Assembly (NCBI GenBank): GCA_026120035.1
Contig: JALRME010000006.1
Location: 124,001 to 188,000 of the forward strand
Direction of reading: 5' to 3'
DNA from: Coleophoma eucalyptorum
Taxonomy: Eukaryota > Ascomycota > Leotiomycetes > Helotiales > Dermateaceae
Length of the DNA: 64,000 bases
The notes below the pieces were generated by a model, which saw only the letters and a program-made list of their open reading frames with translations, did no database searches and had not been told where the DNA came from. This document shows positions 35,885-47,628 of this stretch, in pieces. Made by a program: the position numbers and the translations under genes. How positions within the stretch are numbered: the first letter of the stretch is position 1; each line of letters opens with the position of its first letter.

Positions 35885-37355
35885 TCAATCCAAACGCGCC
35901 ATCATATCCTCCTTCTTCATTGGCGTGAAATTGTCAATGTCGAGGCCCTGTGCAGCAAGCCCAGCTTTCAAGTGTGGCGGTACCAACCGGGAGTTGAGGT
36001 GCGGGGCAATGGAGAGTTCTGTTATCATCTTTGTCAGCAAACTGGTCCCCTTATCACATACACAATATTCCATACCATGTCTAGTGAAATCAAATAGGAC
36101 TGGAAGTTCCTTAACAGCTCCGTTGGGATGACGGGAATCTGGCAATTTGGTGCCAGGTTCTCTCAGCTCGTCGAAGAACGGGTGAACCATGGCATCAATT
36201 GCAGAGAGTCGCTCCGTTGGGGTGTACTCGAGCAAGCACGAGATCAGAGTGATCGCATTCGCATCAGCCTTTCGGAATACCTTGTTAAAGGGGTGTGGCT
36301 TGATTTGAGGGAATTTATGTTCCATGTAGTTTGGGTTCATGGTTCGAATCTGGTCTCGTGTAGGCGTACCCAGGACCTTGATGATCTCTACGAGCTGGTC
36401 AATTCCCGATTCACCAGGGAACAATGGTTGACCGAGCATCAATTCAGCCATAACACATCCTGTAGACCAAACATCTGTGTTATGCGTTAGTGCCAAGACT
36501 CATGATGCGGGGTTACAGCAGAGCTTACCAATTTTGGTGGTGTAGTTGGTGGCGCCAAAAATCAGTTCAGGAGCTCTGTAGTATCGTGAGCAGATGTAGG
36601 AGACGTTTGGCTCGTTCTCAACAAGAATCTTTGCACTGCCAAAATCGCACAACTTCAAGATGCCGCTGCTTGGGTCTAGAAGAAGGTTTTGGGGTTTGAT
36701 ATCACGATGGCAGATGCCTTGTGAATGAATGTAGGCAAGCGCGCGGAAGAGCTGGTAGATATAAAGCTTGACCTCGAGGATTGGCATGGTGGTCTTCATT
36801 TTGTTGAAGTATCTCGATGCTCGATAGACGGTCTCGGGAACGTATTCCTGCACGAGGTTGAGGTAGACCTCGTCCTTCTGCGATACTTGTAAGTTCGTGT
36901 TTGAGAGGTTTAAGAAGCCCTGGGAGTATGGTCTTACTCTTTCGCCATTTGAGTAGTAGAACGCCTTAAGTTCTACAATGTTGGGGTGACGGACGATGCG
37001 CATAATTTGCAACTCTCGATTCTTGTAACAATTAGCTTTAGCCGATCGAGCAGCCTTCAACATCCAATGCGCACCTTGAATCTCTTGTCTTGCAGGACGC
37101 GCTTGATGGCAGCATCCTCACCGGACGGTGAGAGCTTGGTCTGGAAGACGACACCGAAAGACCCGTTGCCTACAATCTTGCACTGGGTGTACTGCATATC
37201 TCGAGTCTCTCCTGTAACGCCATCCTGAACCTTTTCGCGAATGACCTCTATGCAGGTCGGGTTAGCAGAGGGTTGCAGGATAGTGAGGGGTACGGGGGTG
37301 AAGACTGACCTCCCATTCTCAGACTCGAGAAGGCAGCCGGCCGATTTTGCGACAT
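35885..37355 (-). CDS. gsk3: Glycogen synthase kinase 3 (GSK-3/shaggy family)
   Basis: Six exons, 37355-37310, 37247-37075, 37021-36938, 36877-36529, 36474-36076 and 36018-35885, give 394 residues. The P-loop is GNGSFGVV, the ATP-binding Lys is near residue 64 (AAIKRVLQ), the catalytic loop CHRDIKPQN has Asp160, DFG is at 179-181, and the activation-loop Tyr of [14 protein letters not shown] is about residue 195. [11 protein letters not shown] and [15 protein letters not shown] are clear GSK-3 hallmarks. The kinase acts in carbon, stress and developmental signalling, usually on primed Ser/Thr sites. Introns 3 and 5 (60 and 57 bases) are multiples of three without stops, so retention would insert peptides into the kinase domain or C-tail. 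A long, repeat-rich upstream region follows. Confidence 0.96.
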
Positions 37356-38044
37356 ATTGCAGACCAAAACACCTTGACTATCGCGAATGCGGAGGGCTGG
37401 AGACGAGCAAGGTGTTGAAGAGCGTAGTAGATGACCTCGTGAAGTCCGTGTTGGGCAATTGACTGCAGGGTTGAGGATCGAGGACGCTGTGGGCAATTAT
37501 CGAGGGCGGGTGGTGCTGATGAGAATGAGGAGTAACGTGACGGGCTTCCCACCAAGAATTGTAGTAGTTGCTTGCTTCTGCAGCGACGGGGAGTAGAGTC
37601 AGAGTGCGGCTGAAGAAAGAAGAAAGAGATGGATTGTTTTGTCGAGGCTTTGGAATGCTGTTGGTGCTTGCCTGCTTGCTTCTGCTGGCACGGTAAAGGT
37701 GTAGGGCGTAGAGAGCGGTTCGATTCGAGGTAGGTATGTGTAGGTACGGTGTTAGGTAGTAGGTCAGTGGTGCTTGTGCAGGATTGAAAGTGCGGAGGTG
37801 TCGTTTGATGAAGGTGAGGGTAGTAAAGTCTTTTAGGTAAGGTGCGCTTGGCCCGAAAGACTGGCTCACGCGCTCGGTTTTGAGACGAGCAGTTGGGACT
37901 AATGGGGCCTGGGAATTGAACGTTTGGTCACTTTGGTGAGTGGTGAGAGGCCGGTCCTGGCTTGGATGTGTTTGTGTGGAGTGGAGCAAGGTGCGTTGCG
38001 GGCGGGAACCGCTGACCGTAGAGGTACGGAATGCCCCTGTCGAA

Positions 38045-38130
38045 AGCAGTAGCAGCAGCAGCAGCAGCAGCACAGGTCGCAGCAAGAGCAGGAGCAGGAG
38101 CAGGAGCAGGAGCAGAAGCAGAAGCAGAAG
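38045..38130. repeat. Compound (AGC)n / (GGAGCA)n / (GAAGCA)n microsatellite
   Basis: About nine AGC triplets are followed, after a short gap, by hexamer units GGAGCA and GAAGCA, making a purine-rich tract of about 85 bases. It lies about 0.7 kb upstream of the GSK3 start codon. On the minus strand it reads as poly-Leu or Ala/Pro strings in open frames that I do not regard as genes. Confidence 0.9.
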
Positions 38131-41100
38131 GGGGACGTTGTGAAATAGTGCAGATGCAGATGCAGATGGTGATGCCGATGCACACACAGTTGCAGCAGTG
38201 GACCCGTGTCTTGTGCTTGTAGTGCGAACTTAAGGAGGTTGGCAACGAAAGCTGGACCTTTGTGCAGCAGAAGAAAGGAAAGGGAACGGGGGAGTGTGGT
38301 CTGTGTTTCTTGTGTCTGCGTCTGCGTACCGTGATGTGGTGGTTGGCACTGTACGGTATCTGTATGGATGGGTGGGTAGTATGATGGGCGTGTGTGCCAA
38401 AGGATCTCAGGGGGTGGTGGCAGTGAGGGCAGCCGCTCAAAGGTTGTTGAATTGGGTCATCGATTGGCCTGAGGGGGGATTGGGGCCCAAGGAATGAATG
38501 AATGGGTCTGCCCAGGTCAGGTCACACTCGAAAGGCCTTCTGCGCCGCGCAGATAGTGATTCAGGGGGTGGCCGTAGATTGCTTCCGCACGCCAGACGGG
38601 CTGCGATGGAGTCGCTTAAGGTAGGATTGGCTTGCTGAACGTTCGTTCTGCTGAGTGTGGGAAGGCAGCGCAGGGGTGCATCCAGGCGTTGGATCCACGA
38701 TTGCTCCTCTCAATGGGAAGAGAATCTCAGTGCAATTCAGAGGGGCAGAGATGGGTTATATGCAAAAGGAGGCGATATGGCTCTAAGGGTCATGTTGTGC
38801 TGGAAGGCAGCCGCGGGCATCATGGAGGGAACTCTAAGACGAGGCAACGGCTGCTCACTAGGGACACGGGTTTTGTCTGAAGCGGCAGAGGCAGCTGTGC
38901 TTTACCGAAGCGGAAAGCTTTTTGTAGTGGCAGCTTGAGAAGGATTGGGCTGAGTTCTCGGTAACAGGTGCAACCCGAATTGCCTCTCTCCAGCGTCTCA
39001 AGGCCCAATTGAAGATATATCAGGAATTGCATATTGGGCCTCCGACAACCCGGTCGAAGCCTTTTTGGCTCGCGGTGGTGGGTTTGTTTGTTTGTTTGTC
39101 TGAGGTGGTAGTTACAAGCTCATCTCGTCTCGTCATGAACCAAGAGCCATCAGCATCATCGAACCACCGAACTCTCGGAAAACCCCTGCTTGCTGCGTGA
39201 CATGCGCAATAGGCTTAGGGGGGGGCCTTCCATCTCCACCATGGAGTCCAGTGCAGACCGAGTGTGATCATGGGACCGATGATTATGAATGAGGTGTGAG
39301 GTGTGAGGTGCGCAATGGAGATAAATGACAGCCAGACTTTTGCCCATTATTAATTTGACCTTGACCCGAGCTGATCGGGCTGACTAGACTACCTACCGTA
39401 GCCCATTGGAGAATTTCGACCTCGAACTCGAACCATCCGATGAAGCTCCTTGGTAGGGTGCTCATCGCCTGTTTTCCTGATCTGACACTAAATGCTTGCT
39501 GCTCTCACAAACTCACGGTTGCTCGCTACGATGGCTTAACATGCCTGTCCTGATCCCTTCCATGGACAGGTGCCGTCGGACTATGTGTACCGTGCTGTAC
39601 CCTCTCCTCTCTTTTGCCTTGTCCACCTTGCCTTACAGCTGGGCATGCAGCCTTGCCATTGGAACCAACAACTCAAACCTGACCTGCAGACCTCGAACAT
39701 GTCCCGAAACAGACATACTCGCATAAGCGCGGTCGTGTGTACATGTAGAGTATAGGATAGTAGATAGGTATACAGCAATTCTGACAGCAATAAACACGCC
39801 GGATGGGCAGACAGCACAGCACTGGGCGTTTCAGGCCAATGGATATCCCAAAGAAGCGCATTTGTTCACTGCCAGTCCAGTACAGGCTGCTCTTCACCAA
39901 CCCGGTCCTGCAATTCATCAGCTGGTAAACGTTTCGTTCAATAACTCGGTCATTTTCTGCGTTCTGCATCCTAAGTTTCTGCATTCTCGAACGACACTGA
40001 GACCCTCGTGCATGGGAGGTACATGAAGGACCTCAACTAGGTAGGTACATAGACTGACAGATGGACACATCTCATTGAAACACGACATGAGCGACAAAAG
40101 TCTTCGACGCTGGTGACCGAATTGTGGCGAGCAGAGGCGAAAATGCTTGGTTGGCGGAGCAGAAGCATAATATGACAGACGGAGCAGGCGGCGACGAGGG
40201 AATGGCGTCGGTCAGCAGTACCGCAGAAATATGCAGCATATACTTCCATGATGAAATACCACGTCACATGATATAATGTCAACTCATTTTCAATGACGGT
40301 GGCACTGTTGTTGACTGAGGATACTTTCCACCGCAAACGGCATGCTCGCGCCGCTTGCCTCCTTGTCTCCTTGTCCGCCGGCCGGGCTTGACGAGATGTG
40401 GCCCTCGTGACACAGCAAAAACTCTTAATACCGCCTTCACATGCCCTGTGGTTTAAATTAAGATCGTCTTTTGCAGATTGGCTTTGGGGATCTACACAGG
40501 AACTTCCCTCCCTTTCTCCTATCTCTCTTACTCCCTTTCTTACTTTCTGGCTTTCTGGCTTGCATGTTTTTATTTCTGCTTTCCTTCCTTCTTTTGTTGT
40601 TCCGTTCTTCCTCCCCTACTCTCCTTTCCGTTCTTGGTGGGGTTGCCCAACTTAACTTGGGATATGCAATCTGCGCGGTGCCTTGCCTACGTGCAGCTGT
40701 GAGTGCTAGCCACAAGCTAGCTAATGTGGCCAAGGGATAAGAACGACCAGGAAAGCTTCTCGAGTACTCTATGCTACCGCTACCTCGTACTGCCTCATGC
40801 AACTTTCCTTCAAGTCCTCGTGGAACAATGCCTGATCTGTGAAAGGCAGGTACAGAATAATCGTGAGTAAGTGAGTGATTGAGCGAGTGAGTGGGTGAGC
40901 GACGAATTGCCATGATGTCAGCATTTGTGGGGATTCTCTTGTGGTCCCAGGGCCACGATGCGAGTGCTAGACGGCAATGGTCAGTGAACTACACGTCAAC
41001 GACAAACAGACCATTCAACTCCTCAAGGATTATCCAATCCTCAAAGGAATAGCTGGCTTAGAAAGCAAAACGAAACAAAAAAGTCCATCTCTTCGTCATA

Positions 41101-41818
41101 TCGTCCGCCTTAAAGGATTGCTCCCTAGTACGCGAAGCTCTACGAAGAAAATCCATTGCGACATAAGTGGAACGGAACCAGCATCACGGTACTATACAGC
41201 AGATGGCATCAGTTGTGATGCTCCAGGATGGATACACCTTAAACAGTCTTTGCCGCGAACTTGCTACATGATTTGCAGGCAGTGTAGATACTCGATATTA
41301 GAATCTCGATTGTGTCCCTTTTAAGCTCGTTGATTCGTACAATCATACAGCTAGCTTTGTCGCTGGTCCTTCTATCCCTTACACCGTATATTCGCCAAAC
41401 ACACAAGAAACAAGCACTGCACTGCACTGCGATCATCTTTTTCACGAACATAGACTCACTAACTCTCGACTCCAACTGGTCGAAGTTCCCTGTTTAACGT
41501 GTTTGCTGACAGGCACCATAAATGAATGGCTTAGGTGTATTCGCCGTAGTTCAGCTAGAACGGTGCTAAAAGTGCTGGGGATGCGAACTGGCGGTGCACA
41601 CAGGCTCTGCTTGGTTAAGAAGAGGCTTCTGTATATTCTCTATTCCCTCCTCCCTTTTCATCTCCCCGGTTCGGGTGCAATTGCCCAATGGACATGAACA
41701 ACAAAACAAGAGTGATCAGGTTCCCCCGTCTCCCGCCTCCCGTCTCCCTCTACACAATCGTCATGGTGTGTTTGATCAGCGCCAAGTTGAGAGGTTGTCT
41801 CAGGGGGGACGTGGTCGA

Positions 41819-41877
41819 GGTTCAAGATCAAGGCCAAGATCAAGGTCAAGGTCCAGGTTCAGGTTCAGGTCAAGGTT
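41819..41877. repeat. Degenerate (CAAGGT) hexamer minisatellite
   Basis: About nine imperfect copies of CAAGGT/CAAGAT/CAGGTT. It creates Gln-Asp-Gly-rich and Arg-Ser-rich frames with no other support for coding. Confidence 0.75.
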
Positions 41878-42948
41878 GTTTGTTTGGTCATGGTTCCAGT
41901 GTGGTGAGCAAAGCTCAAGCTCCAGAGGGGTCTTGTGCACTAAAGTGCCATGACCAGGTAAACACCACAAGCATGGGAATTGCCCTACTAGTACGATATC
42001 TTTGGCGTCATCGCCTTGCGCAAGTGACTTTTTGGTTTCCTATCCCCAGACACCATAGGGATAAACAGGACGTCAAGATGTCTTTGGCGATTTCCCTTTT
42101 GGTAGCACCATGGACGTTCAAACGGGATCCAGTGCCCCGGGAATCGTTGCCGTCTTCCCCTTCCCCTCCCCCATCTCGTCGTCGCCAGGAGGGGGAGTGT
42201 ACGGTAGAGGTGAGTTCTCGTGCAGCCAATGACCAAAATGGCTCAAAAATAGACATGCATGATCTCACAGGTTTGCAGTCAAGCGACCATCAGAGGCCGG
42301 CTTGACAGCTACATACATACATACGAAGTACATGGCTAGCCAATGCCATGCAGTCCAAAGCATTCCAGTCCCTCCAGTCCAATCCCGTCCGCTCCAAGGG
42401 CCTGCAATCGCCTGCTATCGCCTCCAACCCAACCCCAACAACGAGAAGCGATCCTCCGTCCTCCGGCCTCAGTCTCTCACTCCATCCGCCGTTCACTAGC
42501 CACCCGCCCGCAAGCCAATGCAAAGCAAGTCATCAAACTCGTCCTAGACGCAGACCAGTCCAGTGCCAGCATTTTGTAACCGCTACCAGCATAAATCAAT
42601 CTCTCTCCGGCTTGCCGGCCCCACCCAAATATGGTCACGAGCCCGTCCCGATGTGAAAATCAATCAATATATCCCCAGGCTGGTACGGCATGATGATGAC
42701 AGCACCGCCATGTATGTAGAGTAGAGTAGTAATGGTAATAGCAACAGTCGAGAGGATGCCTGCCGCCCCAGGCGTCTGCGCCGCTCTCAGACAGCAAGAC
42801 GAGCGCCACCGGGCTCTAAGCAGAATTCGAGCCACGACCAACCATTTTCGTTTGGGACCCAGCCGGGGGATTTCCCTCTGGTTTGCCTTTGCATGTTGCA
42901 TTTGCGCCTTCTGGGGCTTTTGGACGTCTGGTGCAGCAGGAGCCCGTC

Positions 42949-42990
42949 GAGGCGAGGCGAGGCAAGGCAAGGTAAAGCAAGTCAACGCAA
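42949..42990. repeat. Degenerate (GAGGC/AAGGC) pentamer repeat
   Basis: Tandem GGCGA and GGCAA units grading into AAGCAAG. Confidence 0.6.
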
Positions 42991-43032
42991 CGCAGGCCAA
43001 GCCAGGGAAGGGTATCGGGCAGGCAGTCATTA

Positions 43033-43057
43033 AGTCAGTCAGTCAGTCAGTCAGTCA
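43033..43057. repeat. (AGTC)n tetranucleotide microsatellite
   Basis: Six perfect AGTC units. Confidence 0.9.
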
Positions 43058-43217
43058 TTCACATGCAGCCTCAATTGGCACGTAAGCGCCATGCTACGAC
43101 TACTTACCGTAGGGAATGAGAAAACAGCTGTTGTTGTTGTTGTTTTGTTTGCTTACAGGAATGTGCTGTATAATCCAGTACACAGCCAAACCCCGAGCAC
43201 GAGTGTTGAAGTCTATA

Positions 43218-43219
<2 letters not shown>

Positions 43220-43251
<32 letters not shown>
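43220..43251. repeat. (CT)n dinucleotide microsatellite
   Basis: About 15 perfect CT units. Confidence 0.95.
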
Positions 43252-43254
<3 letters not shown>

Positions 43255-44734
43255 GTCCAGCCTGTCCAGGAACAGAAACTACCAGGCCCTGAGATGCCTC
43301 CTTCTGCCTCTGCCTCCACCGGCGCCTACGCCAACATCACATGCTAAATCCCTCCCTCCATCGCTCTCTCTCGTCTCTCTATAACAGAAAAGGAACATTA
43401 ACGAGATGAGACGATACGAAACCCCATACGCCTCCCTCCAAGCCCCCTCAAGGCCGGCAAACCGGTAGTGGCGCTTAGATCGCTTTTTTCCGTATCCTCG
43501 TGATCTATCTTCTAACGCCCGCAACCCTCCCCTCCCTCCCTCCCTTTTCCCCCTTTTGGCCAAAATGGTCTGTCCCTGGATCTCCGGGTCGATGGGGAAA
43601 GGGGACGGGGCCTAGGTGGGTTCTGGAGCCCGTTCTGGATCCTTCAAGAGAGGAATGCACGAGGGCCTGGATGCCGAAGGTGAAAGGAAGAGAGAGGGGC
43701 GGTCTATATTCTATATCGCTACCGTCTCTTTTTACGCATCTGGAGATTTTTATGGAGCTTGAGCAGACGAGCAAGAAGACGTGAGGTGGAAAGTGTGTGA
43801 AGAGGGGGGGAGGGGCAGTCTGGACACGCCTAGTGTGCAGCCACCGGGAGTGGAGGCGAGGAGTTTATTCTGGCTGGTGCTGGTGGTGTCCAGGTTGAAC
43901 CAGCGAACGATGGGTTATGGTAGATCAAAGGGAAAAAATAAAAAAAAATAAAAAAAAAGTAAGGCAAGGTAATCAGCAGGTAAGGGACTACTATTACAGT
44001 TTGTTGTCGGAGCTTTTGATGCTGTGCAGGCGGTATTTGACAGCAGCAGGATATCAAGGTTGGTTTCTGAGGAAGCTAGCTACCCTGTTGCAAAGCTTGA
44101 GAAAGGAATGTTCCTCTTTTAATTTTGTATCCTCGAATTGAAGGTTTCTAACCACAGCGACAATATGCTTGGAGCCCTATTTATAGCTACGTCAAGTAAT
44201 GCCCTATTCTTTCGCTCCCCAATCGATCCCTCTTGTTTAGTTGGCCTGGCTTCCGATTCCTTCGACCAAGTGCATTGAGACAAATATGGGAAGTAGTGCG
44301 CATAGTAGAGTTCAAGTGGTCTTTAAGACATTCATCGCTAAGCTTGTTCACGCAGGGAAGTTAGTTGCAGGCAAGAGGGAGAAAAAAAAGAAAATACCTG
44401 CTAAAGTTTACAAGGTCTGTTACAGATGATAGTTTGGGTCCAAACGAACTGTAACCTGCAAGCTAGCACCAGGCTGAACGTGATGATCTTTGTTATGTGA
44501 CTCTCAACAGACAAAGAACGCTTCTGGTTTGGTATCTCCAAACTCTTCTTTGGCCGAAATTGTAAATTCTATCTTGGAAAGCTAGCAACTCCCCCCCCCC
44601 TCTCATTCTCTCTCCATCACACCCTCAATCTTTAGCATGTTGACCAAAAGGCAGCCTTGTTAAGTGAGCAACTTTACCAACTGCAACTAAATATCCTACG
44701 TCAACATGTCAAAACTCTCCTACCTGCACAGCTA

Positions 44735-47628
44735 TCAATTCCTCGGGTCAACCATGCAGAAATCGATATTGCCATTTCCATTATTCCCCCAGTAGTTTGG
44801 GAAAGTCACCGGTTTGCCGCTAGCACCAAAGAGCGCGAAAGTCATGATAAATACAATTACCTGTGTGCCACCATCTAGACCAGCACAGAGAACGTAGTTG
44901 AATTTCAAGAACCAGGCAGGCCGGTAGCGACGCAGGTAAAATTGAGAGAAGTAAGCGACAAAGAAGAAGGTGAAGATGGCCGAGTTGATCCCAGTGACCA
45001 GCCAGCCAATGTGCCATGATATGATGCTGACATTGAGGTAATCGAAGTGCATCTTAGGAAAGAGTCGGTGCAAGAGGTAAATCGGGATGGGCGCGAAGAA
45101 GCCAATGACGAGGCCTAATGGCACCCATTGATAGGTTGAACCCCAGCTGTACATATGTTTGGCTAAGCCACCCCAAGTGATCGCTTGAGTGTTGAAGGAT
45201 TGAAGTCCCTGCGCCTGATTAGTTCAGTGCTGAGGTGATGGCAAAGCTGACTTACTGCGCCAGACCAGATATGTGTTCCTTCAATGGATAGAAGAATCTC
45301 GCGCTGATTTGTTGTAATGCTCAAGGTAATCACATAATTCAGCACTGCACCAACCAGAGTTCCGATCATCTGCATAGTAAAAGTACATCTCGGACTCAGC
45401 TTAGCATACTGGCCGAGCTTCAAGTCTTGGAGCAGAAGCAATCCTTGCCCTACAGAGTTATATCCGAAAAGCGTGAAGTACATGTTCGTTAGTGGGTTGC
45501 CAGGCTCGAGGTACGCTCCAATCATCTGAATGATTGGTTGAACCGGGAGGTTGAATCCAGTCAAGCCAAACTGCGCACCAGTGAAGAGAATAAGGAACGC
45601 GGCTAAGATGGTAGCAATGATAAATGCCCACCATGCCATGCCAGAATTGGCTTCATAAATACAGATAATTCCGATGACACCCGAAAGGAAGAACACCAAA
45701 CCGTACCACCAGTCAGGACAGTCCTTGTATGCCTGCATGGCCAACTGATGGGGATCCATGTCTCCCGTCTTCTCTTGCGATGGTGGTTCATGTCTCCAGA
45801 ACATCCAGGTTGATGGTTTAGCGAGCAGTTGAATGTTGTGAAGCGAGGCGAAAGACCATGCATCTTTCAAGTCGTCCCAGTAGTAGAGTAGGCAATGGGT
45901 AATTGTTGCTGTGATGGCGAGATTTTGAGTCAAGACGTAGCTGGCAAACGTAGCAGCCATGTATGGCACACCTTCAACCGCAAGCTTTCCTTCGTCCAAT
46001 CTACCATGAGAATCTAGAATGACAGTTTGATTGAAAGTGACGTAGGAAGTACCATTATTGGTAGGAGAGAATAGTAGCTGTGATAGGAATGGAAAGTCCT
46101 TTGCCCGCCAAATATTTCCGTAGTAGACTCCACAGAATACTACACAACAAAGAACGTAGCCGATCAAAGTATTGCCAATTGTCTTGTGAGTATGTTAGCG
46201 GGTGGGGGTTGATAAGGTATAGAAAACAAAACAAGTCTTGTGGTCACTGTCATACGAGAGCATATAACTATTACCTCAAGAGAAGATAGAATTGTGAACA
46301 TACCATTAATGGCAGATAAAGTGCCGAACTACCAATATATTGGAAATCAAAGCACAATGCGCCGATTCCAAGTCCTTCATTTCCATTTGCGCCCCCAAAA
46401 ATGTAAGTGAATGCCACTAATGAGATATGAGTATGGATATATCATGCGTTACAGTCAGTACTTACTGCTATTTCTCTTCGCTAAACAGAAGATGCTCACA
46501 CCTGTAAGAATAGGCATTAAGTACTCGGGCACAACTTCCCACACGAAGATAAGTGCAAACGCAACATAGAATACCTTGAGACGTTTTCTATTGCCTTCTT
46601 TCTCTCGGTGCAAAGTATCAAGCAGTGACATAATTGGCAGGTTTGCTGGGTAAAAGAACTTATACCCAAAAGTCTTAGTATATCTCCTCCAGTTATTCTT
46701 AATTCAAGCGAGCACTCACTTTGGTTGGGTATACTAGAATCTTTCTCAAAAGTCCCGCAATACCGTATCCCAAAATCTGGGACGAAAAAATCAAGAAGAT
46801 ACAGACAGCCGGGTTGGGAGTGGAGGTGTACCACAGTCGCTGGACAGCAATGACTTCTGCAGCCATGGCAGACCTCGCCGCGGTTGACGACATGATGAGA
46901 ATAGCTGCATGTTCCTTGTGGTTGAATGACTGATTATTGAACCAACGACCGATGAAGCCAGACTTAGGAATATATTCCAAAATCAGCGCGAGGACGTAGC
47001 TGATAACACAGAGGAAGGTCGCGGAGAGCGAGATTCCCTGAGGTTTGAATTGGTATATGGTTGCTAAAGTTGACGAGAACGCTGAGAGTCCAAGCCCTAA
47101 GGACGGTCAATACTTTCTCAGCGAATATCAATCCGGTATACAACATACCGAGAAACCACGTTCGAAAAGTCCAAGGGTTAAGCGATGGATCATCATCTGT
47201 ATGGATAGCATATAAAGCGATCTCTTCCATATTATCAACCATATCAGCAGCAGACATACCGTGCTTTTCAGCAGGGACATCATCCTCAAGGGAGACATTG
47301 CGGATCTGGTCGGCTTCTCCTTTCGCAGCATGCTGAACGACACTAATGCGCTCCTTCTCAGAGCTCTGCTTTGGAAGTGTATGGACCCCAAGCTCTTCCA
47401 ATGCTTCGATACCGGTAGCGTGTCCGGTGTTGAATGCCGGGTTTACATCTGCGCTTAACTGGGTGGGTACTGCGCCTGGAATTCTGGATGCTGAAATGCA
47501 TTCTTAGCATCGAATTTCTAAATGCTATGAAATGAAGTAAATTTGAAGATCAAAAGAAGTTGTGCAGTCTCGGCTTCAGATAATCAAGCGCCGCTGATTG
47601 TAAAATTTTTGGCAAAGTACTTACTCAT
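44735..47628 (-). CDS. OPT family oligopeptide transporter
   Basis: Seven exons, 47628-47625, 47490-47149, 47096-46720, 46673-46466, 46416-46304, 46182-45256 and 45208-44735, join in frame to about 814 residues. After a polar N-terminus come 12 or more membrane segments. Family blocks include NPWTFRTWFLGLGLSAF, KSGFIGRWFNNQSFNHKEH, FTYIFGGANGNEGLGIGALC, YNSVGQGLLLLQDLKLGQY and the C-terminal NYWGNNGNGNIDFC. OPT proteins import tetra- and pentapeptides, and sometimes glutathione or metal-siderophore complexes, with protons across the plasma membrane. The first coding exon would hold only ATGA before a perfect GTAAGT donor. Three AGATAA boxes lie about 180-210 bases before the start, suggesting nitrogen control. 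Substrate is unknown. Confidence 0.9.

Larger units (their letters stand above)
37356..44734. other. 7.4 kb gene desert rich in simple repeats
   Basis: Between the GSK3 start and the OPT stop there is no frame I can support as a gene. Long frames here come from microsatellites (runs of Leu, Gln, Arg-Ser). Listed repeats are separate entries. The region near 37.4-38.5 kb is probably the GSK3 promoter and leader. Confidence 0.5.

Noticed and set aside
37378..38440. Long minus-strand open frames with poly-Leu or Ala/Pro strings upstream of GSK3
   Set aside because: They are translations of the AGC/GGAGCA microsatellite in different registers, with no domain and no splice logic.
41688..42305. 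205-codon plus-strand frame with Gln-Asp-Gly repeat
   Set aside because: Its only patterned part is the CAAGGT minisatellite; several overlapping frames are equally long, and there is no recognisable domain.
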